A stretch of DNA of 64,000 nucleotides from Dinoroseobacter sp965279125 (GTDB taxonomy: Bacteria; Pseudomonadota; Alphaproteobacteria; Rhodobacterales; Rhodobacteraceae): contig CBDIHL010000044.1 in the NCBI GenBank assembly GCA_965279125.1, forward strand, positions 402,778 to 466,777, given 5' to 3'. Each line of letters starts with the position of its first letter. Position 1 is the first letter of the stretch. Below, one piece after another: positions 15,779-22,882 of the stretch. The notes beneath the pieces are model-generated. The model was not told the origin of the DNA, did not search any database, and was given only the letters and a program-made list of their open reading frames with translations. The translations under genes were made by a program, and so were the position numbers.

Positions 15779-17292
15779 CATCACTGCTGAGCCTCAAGGG
15801 CCTGACGAAAGCCTATCCCGGTGTTGTCGCCAATGACGACGTCTCGTTTGAAATCGCACCCGGAGAAGTCCACGCGCTGCTCGGCGAGAACGGCGCGGGT
15901 AAGTCCACGCTGGTGAAGATGATCTACGGGTTGGTGAAGCCCGACAGCGGCACGATGGAACTGCACGGCGCGGCGTATACGCCCAGCGAACCGCGCGCGG
16001 CGCGGGCCAGTGGTGTGGCGATGGTGTTCCAGCATTTCTCGCTGTTCGAAGCCCTCTCTGTGGCCGAAAACATCGCCCTCGGCATGGAGAACCCGCCGAA
16101 GACGCGCGCGCTGAGCCATCAGATCCGCGAGGTCAGTCATACCTATGGATTGCCCCTCGACCCGGATCGGCTGGTGGGCGAATTGTCCGCGGGCGAGCGG
16201 CAGAGGGTCGAGATCATTCGTTGCCTGCTGCAAGACCCCAAACTGCTGATCATGGACGAGCCGACCAGCGTTTTGACCCCGCAAGAGGTGGAGATCCTGT
16301 TTACCACCCTGCGCAAGCTGAGCGCGGAAGGCACCGCGATCCTCTATATCAGCCACAAGCTCGAAGAAATCCGCGCGCTGTGTGATGCGGCGACCGTGCT
16401 GCGCCTTGGCAAGGTTGTCGGCGAATGCGTGCCAAAGGACACCACCGCGCGTGATATGGCTGAGTTGATGGTCGGCAAGGTGCTGCATCAAACGAAGGCC
16501 TCCGGGAACGCGCTTGGCGATGTGGTGCTGGCGATCGAAAGCCTGAGCCTGCCCTCGGCCACGAATTTCGGCACCAGCTTGATGAATGTGTCGCTGGAAT
16601 TGCGGCGGGGCGAGATCCTTGGGATCGGCGGCGTGGCGGGCAATGGGCAGGACGAGTTGCTGGCGGCTTTGTCGGGCGAGGTGAAGGTCTCGGCGGATGT
16701 GATCCTGTTCGAGGGGCGCGAGATTGGCCAGACAGGCCCGAACGAGCGGCGCGCGATGGGGCTGCTGAGTGCGCCGGAAGAACGGCTCGGTCACGCGGCA
16801 GCGCCGGATATGAGCCTGACCGAGAATGCGCTTTTGACGGGCGTGATGCGTCAGGGGTTGGCCGCAAAGCGGTTTATCAACTGGGGCAAGACCCGGAAAT
16901 TTGCCGAAGAGGTGATCGAGGCCTTTGATGTGCGCACACCGGGGCCGGGCAATGCGGCGCGGTCGTTATCCGGGGGCAACTTGCAGAAATTCGTCATCGG
17001 GCGCGAGGTGTTGCAAAAGCCCGAAGTGCTGGTGGTGAACCAACCGACCTGGGGTGTGGATGCCAGTGCGGCGGCGGCCATTCGGCAAGCGCTTATGGAC
17101 CTTGCGGCGGGCGGGGCTGCGGTGATCGTGATCAGCCAGGACCTCGACGAGTTGATGGAAGTTGCGGACCGGTTTTGTGCGTTGAACGGCGGACGCCTGA
17201 GTGCATCGCGGCCCACCGAAGGCCTGACGGTGGACGAGATCGGCCTGATGCTGGGCGGTGCCCATGACATGGAGGTGGCGCATGTTGGGTGA
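15775..17292 (+). CDS. BMP-type nucleoside/purine ABC transporter, double ATPase
   Basis: A 505-residue fused ATPase with two nucleotide-binding domains, as in sugar and purine-nucleoside importers. Domain 1 is intact: GENGAGKST, LSAGERQRVEI, LLIMDEPTS. Domain 2 is degenerate as usual in this family: a changed P-loop (GGVAGNGQDELLAAL), an intact LSGGNLQK signature, and NQPT in place of DEPT. It works with the two permeases and the BMP-family binding protein that follow. Its ATGA overlap with xdhC places the transporter in the xanthine dehydrogenase operon, so the substrate is probably a purine base or nucleoside. A repeat copy lies in the 48-base gap after it. Confidence 0.92.
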   Translation: MTSLLSLKGLTKAYPGVVANDDVSFEIAPGEVHALLGENGAGKSTLVKMIYGLVKPDSGTMELHGAAYTPSEPRAARASGVAMVFQHFSLFEALSVAENIALGMENPPKTRALSHQIREVSHTYGLPLDPDRLVGELSAGERQRVEIIRCLLQDPKLLIMDEPTSVLTPQEVEILFTTLRKLSAEGTAILYISHKLEEIRALCDAATVLRLGKVVGECVPKDTTARDMAELMVGKVLHQTKASGNALGDVVLAIESLSLPSATNFGTSLMNVSLELRRGEILGIGGVAGNGQDELLAALSGEVKVSADVILFEGREIGQTGPNERRAMGLLSAPEERLGHAAAPDMSLTENALLTGVMRQGLAAKRFINWGKTRKFAEEVIEAFDVRTPGPGNAARSLSGGNLQKFVIGREVLQKPEVLVVNQPTWGVDASAAAAIRQALMDLAAGGAAVIVISQDLDELMEVADRFCALNGGRLSASRPTEGLTVDEIGLMLGGAHDMEVAHVG

Positions 17293-17303
17293 TCGCGGCG
17301 CTA

Positions 17304-17326
17304 TGAGTATTTTGGGAACCCTGAAG
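17304..17326 (-). repeat. Short interspersed repeat, copy A3
   Basis: Identical over 23 bases to 1936-1958, in inverted orientation, between the ATPase gene and the first permease gene. Confidence 0.7.
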
Positions 17327-17340
17327 ACGCAGGTGGTGCT

Positions 17341-18426
17341 ATGATCCGGCTGGAAAAGCGCCCGTCGCCAAGCAAGACTTGGATCTACGCGACGCCCCTG
17401 TTGGCCGTGGCCATGACGATGATCGCGGGCGGGATTTTGTTCGCGTTCTTGGGCAAGGACCCGTTTGAGGCGATCCGCACGATCTTCTGGGATCCGCTGT
17501 TTCACCCGCAATTCGCCGATTTCTCGCGACCCCAGTTGCTGATCAAGGCGGGGCCGCTGATCTTGATCGCTGTGGGTCTGAGCCTCGGGTTCAAGGCGGG
17601 CATCTGGAACATCGGCGCGGAAGGCCAGTATATCATGGGCGCGCTTGCGGGGGCGGCGGCGGGGCTTGCGCTCTATCCGTCTGAAAGCCCGCTGATCTTT
17701 CCGTTGATGGTGCTCGCGGGTGCCTTGGGCGGCTGGGCTTGGGCGATGATCCCCGCAATCCTGCGCGTGAAGTTCCGCACCAACGAGATCCTCGTGTCGC
17801 TGTTGCTGGTCTATGTGGCTGAAAACATCCTTGCCTCGGCCGCCGTTGGATGGCTACGCAACCCCGACGGCGGCGGCTTTCCGGGCAGCCGGAACCTGTC
17901 GCAATGGGACCCTGCGGCCAACCCTGAGCTGATCGCCGGGACAGGCATGCATTGGGGCGTCGTCGCCGCATTCATTGCGGTCATCTTCGCCTATGTGATC
18001 ATGTCGCGCCACCTGCTCGGCTACCACATCCAGCTCGCCGGACAGGCCCCGCGCGCCGCGAAATTCGCAGGTGTGCATCCAGGGCGCTTGGTGATCTTGT
18101 GCCTCGGCATCTCCGGCGTGCTCGCAGGCCTTGCTGGCGTCTTCGAGGTTACCGGTCCCGCAGGCAAAATCAGCATCGATTTCAACGTGGGCTACGGCTT
18201 CACCGCGATCATCGTCGCCTTTCTGGGGCGTCTGCATCCCGTCGGTATCCTGCTGGCGGGCTTCCTGATGGCGCTCACGTATATCGGCGGCGAGTTGGCG
18301 CAGTTCATGCTGTCGCTTCCTGCGGCGGCCATTCAGGCGTTCCAAGGGATGCTGCTGTTCTTCCTGCTCGGCGTTGATGTGCTGAGCAATTATCGTATCC
18401 GGTTCGGCAAGGCGAAGGTGGCGTAA
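17341..18426 (+). CDS. Nucleoside/purine ABC transporter permease 1
   Basis: A 361-residue integral membrane protein of the branched-chain/BMP permease family. Hydrophobic segments include LLAVAMTMIAGGILFAFLG near the N-terminus and several downstream. The family feature GFKAGIWNIGAEGQYIMGAL is present at about residues 82-101. KFRTNEILVSLLLVYVAENI matches the cytoplasmic ATPase-coupling region. It starts at 17341 behind AGGTGG and its stop overlaps the next permease by one base (TAATG). The partner permease, double ATPase and periplasmic binding protein complete the importer. Confidence 0.92.
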   Translation: MIRLEKRPSPSKTWIYATPLLAVAMTMIAGGILFAFLGKDPFEAIRTIFWDPLFHPQFADFSRPQLLIKAGPLILIAVGLSLGFKAGIWNIGAEGQYIMGALAGAAAGLALYPSESPLIFPLMVLAGALGGWAWAMIPAILRVKFRTNEILVSLLLVYVAENILASAAVGWLRNPDGGGFPGSRNLSQWDPAANPELIAGTGMHWGVVAAFIAVIFAYVIMSRHLLGYHIQLAGQAPRAAKFAGVHPGRLVILCLGISGVLAGLAGVFEVTGPAGKISIDFNVGYGFTAIIVAFLGRLHPVGILLAGFLMALTYIGGELAQFMLSLPAAAIQAFQGMLLFFLLGVDVLSNYRIRFGKAKVA

Positions 18427-19358
18427 TGGATCTGTCCTCTATCAATCCGGTCGTACTCATCGCGTCGCTCATGGTGGCGGCAACGCCGATCCTGCTGGCC
18501 GCGCTCGGCGAGTTGATCGTCGAGAAAGCGGGGGTGCTGAACCTCGGCGTCGAGGGGATGATGATCACGGGGGCAATTTGCGGGTTCCTGATCGCGGTGG
18601 AAACCGGATCGCCGGTGATTGGCTTTGCCGCCGCCGCTGTCGGGGCCGCGCTGCTGAGCCTGATTTTCGGGTTCCTGACGCAAGTGCTTTTGTCCAACCA
18701 AGTGGCCACGGGCTTGGCGCTGACCCTGTTCGGCCTCGGGCTATCGGCGCTGATTGGGCAAAGCTATGTGGGGATCAAAGCGCCGAGCACACAATCGCTC
18801 GATTTCGGGCCGCTCAGCGATATCCCGGTGCTCGGGCGCATCCTGTTTTCGCATGACTGGATGGTCTATCTCAGCCTCCTTCTGGTGCTCGCCACATGGG
18901 CATTTCTGCGCTTTACCCGTGCGGGCCTCGTGCTGCGCGCGGTGGGCGAAAGCCACGATGCGGCCCATGCGCTTGGCTATAAGGTTGTGCGCATCCGCTT
19001 GTTGGCGATTGCTTTCGGGGGCGGCTGTGCGGGCCTCGGCGGGGCATACCTGAGCCTCGTGCGCGTGCCGCAATGGACCGATGGCATGACCGCAGGCGCG
19101 GGCTGGATTGCGCTGGCGATTGTGGTTTTTGCCAGCTGGAAACCCGGGCGCGTGCTTGTGGGCGCTTATCTTTTTGGTGGAATTGCAGTCTTGCAGCTTA
19201 ATTTGCAGGCAGCCGGGGCCACCATTCCGGTAGAGCTTCTGTCGATGTCGCCCTATGTCATCACCATTCTTGTGCTCGTCATCATCTCGGCAGATCGTCG
19301 CCGCGCTGCCATGAACGCGCCTGCCGATTTGGGCAAACCTTTCCACGCTGCGTCCTAA
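18426..19358 (+). CDS. Nucleoside/purine ABC transporter permease 2
   Basis: A 310-residue membrane permease, the second half of the channel. It opens SINPVVLIASLMVAATPILL and carries the family stretch KAGVLNLGVEGMMITGAICG, the counterpart of the NIGAEGQ motif in permease 1. TRAGLVLRAVGESHDAAHAL is the coupling loop toward the ATPase. Transmembrane segments run throughout. Coupled to permease 1 by a one-base overlap; 48 bases separate it from the binding-protein gene, which has its own ribosome site (GGGAG). Confidence 0.92.
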   Translation: MDLSSINPVVLIASLMVAATPILLAALGELIVEKAGVLNLGVEGMMITGAICGFLIAVETGSPVIGFAAAAVGAALLSLIFGFLTQVLLSNQVATGLALTLFGLGLSALIGQSYVGIKAPSTQSLDFGPLSDIPVLGRILFSHDWMVYLSLLLVLATWAFLRFTRAGLVLRAVGESHDAAHALGYKVVRIRLLAIAFGGGCAGLGGAYLSLVRVPQWTDGMTAGAGWIALAIVVFASWKPGRVLVGAYLFGGIAVLQLNLQAAGATIPVELLSMSPYVITILVLVIISADRRRAAMNAPADLGKPFHAAS

Positions 19359-19406
19359 ACGACGCAGCCCCGCTGCCACCTGACCTTCATAACTGGGAGA
19401 TACCTT

Positions 19407-20504
19407 ATGAACCTTAAAACCCTTCTGACGACCGCCGCGCTTGCGACCGGTCTTGCCACCGCTGCGGCGGCCGAGGATCCAACGAAAGCCTGCTTCGTCT
19501 ATGTCGGCCCGATCGGCGATGGCGGCTGGACGTTCCAGCACCATCAAGGCGCGCTGGCCGTGCAAGAAGCTTACGGCGACAAGGTCGAGATCCAGTTCCA
19601 GGAAAACGTGCCCGAGGGGGCCGATGCCGAGCGTGTCATGACGCAGATGGCGCTGTCTGGCTGTGACATCATCTTCAGCACCTCGTTTGGCTATATGGAC
19701 CAGACCAACGCTGTTGCCGCGCGCTTCCCGGACGTGAAGTTCGAGCACGCGACCGGCTACAAGCGCGAGCACGACAACGTGTCCACATATAACGGCCGCT
19801 TCTACGAAGGCCGCGCCGTTGTGGGCCATATCGCAGGCCGCATGACCCAGACAAACAAGATCGGCTACATCGCGTCCTTCCCGATCCCCGAAGTGATCAT
19901 GGGCATCAACTCCTACTACCACCATGCCGCCGCCGTGAACCCGGATGTCGAGCTGGTCGTAACGTGGGTCTACACTTGGTTTGATCCCGCCAAAGAAGCC
20001 GATGCGGCGCGCGCAATGCTCGACCAAGGCGTTGACGTGATCACGGCGCATACCGACTCGACCGCACCTTTGGCCGAGATCGCCAAAGAGGGTGGCAGCG
20101 CGTATGGCTTCGGTCAGGCGTCTGACATGGCGGCGTTCATGACGAATGACGACGGCTCTGCCGGTCCACGTATCGCGTCCATCATCGACGACTGGGCCCC
20201 CTATTACGTCAAGCGCGTTGGCGCGTTGATGGACGGCACCTACGAGCAGATCGACAGCTGGGCCGGTATGCCCGAGGGCGAGGTTGTGATCGGCAAGATG
20301 ACCGACGCGATCCCCGCTGAGGTTCAGGCCGAGGCGCAAGGCATGATCGATGCGATCACCGCCGGAACATACCACCCGTTCACGGGTCCGATGTTCAACC
20401 AGGCGGGCGAGCAGTTCCTGGCCGATGGTGAGGTCATCGAGGATGGCGCGCTTCTGGGCATGAACTTCTACGTGCAAGGCATCACAGGCGAGATCCCGCA
20501 GTAA
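19407..20504 (+). CDS. BMP family periplasmic substrate-binding protein
   Basis: Captures the transporter's substrate in the periplasm. It has 365 residues with a clear signal peptide (about 1-22, cut after AAAA before EDPTKAC). The body has BMP features: VGPIGDGGWTFQHHQGALAV, STSFGYMDQTNAVAARFPDV and FYEGRAVVGHIAGRMTQTNK. Related proteins bind nucleosides or purine bases; the xanthine dehydrogenase operon context points to a purine such as xanthine, hypoxanthine or guanosine, but this is inference. Last gene of the operon, followed by a strong terminator. Confidence 0.92.
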   Translation: MNLKTLLTTAALATGLATAAAAEDPTKACFVYVGPIGDGGWTFQHHQGALAVQEAYGDKVEIQFQENVPEGADAERVMTQMALSGCDIIFSTSFGYMDQTNAVAARFPDVKFEHATGYKREHDNVSTYNGRFYEGRAVVGHIAGRMTQTNKIGYIASFPIPEVIMGINSYYHHAAAVNPDVELVVTWVYTWFDPAKEADAARAMLDQGVDVITAHTDSTAPLAEIAKEGGSAYGFGQASDMAAFMTNDDGSAGPRIASIIDDWAPYYVKRVGALMDGTYEQIDSWAGMPEGEVVIGKMTDAIPAEVQAEAQGMIDAITAGTYHPFTGPMFNQAGEQFLADGEVIEDGALLGMNFYVQGITGEIPQ

Positions 20505-20531
20505 CCCTGATTGGCGTTTTGCCAATTCCGG

Positions 20532-20558
20532 AACCCCCGCCCCTAGGCGGGGGTTTTT
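20532..20558 (+). terminator. Rho-independent terminator of the xdh-transporter operon
   Basis: A ten-base GC-rich stem (AACCCCCGCC with GGCGGGGGTT) closes a CCTA loop and runs into five T. It lies 28 bases after the stop of the binding-protein gene. Confidence 0.93.
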
Positions 20559-20707
20559 CTTTGGGGCCACCCGGCGCAGTCAGGGAGACGATGCACCTGA
20601 CGCGCCGATTGCAGCTCAGACCTGTCTTTTCTCAACACGAACGTCCGCTTTTACCCACAAATTATGGCATCCAGCGCCTCGAATCGAACACGCGCTCCAT
20701 GCTAAGC

Positions 20708-20716
20708 TGTGGATAA
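20708..20716 (-). promoter_or_regulatory. DnaA-box-like sequence upstream of the 20732 gene
   Basis: TGTGGATAA is the reverse complement of a perfect DnaA box, 16 bases before the start codon. It stands alone, so it may be chance. Confidence 0.25.
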
Positions 20717-20731
20717 CTTGAGGGACTTCAA

Positions 20732-21622
20732 ATGATCCGATTTCCGCATGCCATTCTGGCAATTGTCGTCTTTGCGGCAAGCCCCGCTCAGTCCCAAGAT
20801 TTTTGGGCCGATATAGATCTTGCACATCAATCACTTCAGCGCGGTGGAAACGCTCTGAACGGGGGCGCACTCGCACTGGAAATACCGTCCTTCGACATCG
20901 TGCAGCGGAACCTTCGCTTTGGGGCGGCGACACAACAAGGCCTCGAGGTTGTTCTGTCCTTTCGGTCAGGGGCCTCGAACGCCCCCGATATCGCGACGGG
21001 CATCTTCCAGTCCGAGGATACGTTTGCTTTCGGGCGTTTTGCGGCGGTCGAGCTTGATCAAACCTTCGGTGCCATGCGCCTTGGCGGATTTGCCGGGCGC
21101 GGGCATGTCGCGTTCACGGCAGGCTCCCCGGGCAAAGCGACGGATTTCGCGGTCGCGGGTCTGGGGGCGGGGTGGCACAGTGATCAATGGCGGATCGACA
21201 CCCATATCGGGGCGCTGACCTCCCGTGCGGTGGAGCCCGAATCCCTCGACAATGCCATCTTTGCTGCCATTTCCGCCGGGGTGGACCTGACCAACATCCC
21301 CGTCACGCTGACGGTCCGCGCGTCCTATGCACGCGGTGATCAAGACACTGCCAACCTTGTGCCAAACCCCGTCACGCTACCGTCCATCGGGATCGAGGCG
21401 GCATGGGATATTTCGGGCCCGAGCGGCCTGACCGCTTATGTCGGTGCGGATTGGTTATCGGTGTCCGAAGAAAACCCCGCCGCACCAACCGACCGCATCA
21501 CCGAAACCGTTCTGTCGGCAGGGCTTCGATGGACCTTCGGAAGCCAAAGCACGGCACGTCCGTCCCGGGCCGCCTTGCCACGGTTTGAATCGTGGTTGGC
21601 TGCGGTTCCGGCCGTGGATTAA
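20732..21622 (+). CDS. Exported protein, possible outer-membrane beta-barrel
   Basis: A 296-residue protein that I do not recognise. It has a signal peptide (about 1-21, MIRFPHAILAIVVFAASPAQ, cut near SQ-DF). The mature part alternates hydrophobic and polar residues with repeated short strands such as LRFGAATQQGLEVVLSFR and GLTAYVGADWLSVSE, ending LSAGLRWTFGS before a short tail. This pattern fits an outer-membrane beta-barrel, but the closing strand is not C-terminal, so a soluble beta-rich periplasmic protein is also possible. The start at 20732 has GAGGGA upstream. It overlaps htpX tail-to-tail by four bases. Confidence 0.7.
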   Translation: MIRFPHAILAIVVFAASPAQSQDFWADIDLAHQSLQRGGNALNGGALALEIPSFDIVQRNLRFGAATQQGLEVVLSFRSGASNAPDIATGIFQSEDTFAFGRFAAVELDQTFGAMRLGGFAGRGHVAFTAGSPGKATDFAVAGLGAGWHSDQWRIDTHIGALTSRAVEPESLDNAIFAAISAGVDLTNIPVTLTVRASYARGDQDTANLVPNPVTLPSIGIEAAWDISGPSGLTAYVGADWLSVSEENPAAPTDRITETVLSAGLRWTFGSQSTARPSRAALPRFESWLAAVPAVD

Positions 21623-22521
21623 GACCAAGGTCCGGTCTTGCGCCGTCGGGTCTTCGGGATCGATGACTGCCGGACCCCCTGCCCCATCTCAGCCGCAAGC
21701 TTCTCCAACGCGCGCACCCGGTTCGCAGTCGCGGGGTGGGTCGAGAACAGCTTGTCATGCGCATGGGCGTGCAGCGGGTTGATGATGAACATATGCGCGG
21801 TGGCCGGGTTGCGCTCGGCTGTGTTCATATCCACGCGCCCCGCCAGCCCCTGAATGCGCTTCAAGGCCGAAGCGAGCGCCAGCGGCCTGCCACAAATCTC
21901 GGCCCCGACGCGGTCGGCCTCGTATTCCCGCGTCCGGCTGATCGCCATCTGCACAAGCCCTGCGGCCAAGGGGGCCAGGATCATCGTCGCGAGCAGCCCG
22001 ATGATCCCCAACGGATTGTCGCGCCCCCCACGAAAAAAGAACGCGAAATTTGCGAGCAAGCCAATCGCCCCCGCCAGTGTCGCGGTGATCGTCATGATCA
22101 GCGTGTCGCGGTTCTGGATATGGGCCAGCTCATGCGCCATGACGCCTTCCACCTCTTCATCCGACAGCGCGCGCAGCAGACCCGTGGTCGCCGCCACGGC
22201 GGCCTTGTCGGGACTGCGCCCGGTGGCAAAGGCATTCGGCTGGTCGGTGTCGATGATATAGACCATCGGTATCGGCATATTGGCGTTGCGCGCCAGTCGG
22301 GCGACCATCGTGACAAGCCCCGGCGCGGTCTGCGCATCGACGGGCCGCGCGTTGTGCATGCGCAAGACCATCTGGTCCGACCCCCACCATGCCCAAAGGT
22401 TCGTGGCCCCGGCAAAGATCAGGGCAATCACCAGCCCCACCTCACCCCCCAGCAAGAGGCCAACCGTGCCAAACAGGACGGTCATCGCAGCAAGCAGCAT
22501 TGTGGTTTTGACGGTGGTCAT
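21619..22521 (-). CDS. htpX: HtpX-type membrane zinc metalloprotease
   Basis: Membrane quality-control protease of the M48 family, 300 residues. The N-terminus has two transmembrane segments (MLLAAMTVLFGTVGLLLGG and LVIALIFAGATNLWAWW). The zinc site is MAHELAHIQNRDTLI, and the third ligand lies in SRTREYEADRVGAEI. Two further membrane segments follow the HELAH (IGLLANFAFFF and IIGLLATMILAPLAAGLVQM). The start at 22521 (MTTVKTTM) matches family proteins better than a longer in-frame ATG. The active site faces the cytoplasm in homologues. Likely heat or envelope stress-induced, but no operator was recognised. Confidence 0.93.
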   Translation of the reverse strand: MTTVKTTMLLAAMTVLFGTVGLLLGGEVGLVIALIFAGATNLWAWWGSDQMVLRMHNARPVDAQTAPGLVTMVARLARNANMPIPMVYIIDTDQPNAFATGRSPDKAAVAATTGLLRALSDEEVEGVMAHELAHIQNRDTLIMTITATLAGAIGLLANFAFFFRGGRDNPLGIIGLLATMILAPLAAGLVQMAISRTREYEADRVGAEICGRPLALASALKRIQGLAGRVDMNTAERNPATAHMFIINPLHAHAHDKLFSTHPATANRVRALEKLAAEMGQGVRQSSIPKTRRRKTGPWS

Positions 22522-22882
22522 GGGAACGCCTTCAAGCAGAAACGGTGTTGAGAGAGATATGGGACGCCAGACGCGCGACGAAAAGAGGGCGACCTGAAGT
22601 GCCACGGCTTAGGGGGTTTGAGTTTCGCACGGAACACCGCGCTATCGGACTTTGCTGCTGTGCCAATACATGGACAAAGCAAAGGGCAACGGTCTAAGCC
22701 CGCGCACGGCGCAGGATCCGCAGATTGCGCAACGCCATGCCCCACACCGGATACATCCTACGCGACCCGGTTTGCGCCCCGTCCATCCCCCATGTCGCAA
22801 ACCCGCCCCCAACGGTCGAACCCGCTTGCACGTCGCCCGCGAAAATCGCCAGATTACGCCCAAGTCAAACGGAGTCGGCCCC
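22522..22882. other. Gap between htpX and a GcvT-type oxidoreductase gene
   Basis: These 361 bases separate divergent genes and should hold both promoters. I saw no convincing promoter, riboswitch or RNA gene. The only structure noted is a loose seven-base inverted repeat, CTTTGCT at 22650 and AGCAAAG at 22678. Open frames across it lack homologous-looking sequence. Confidence 0.5.
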
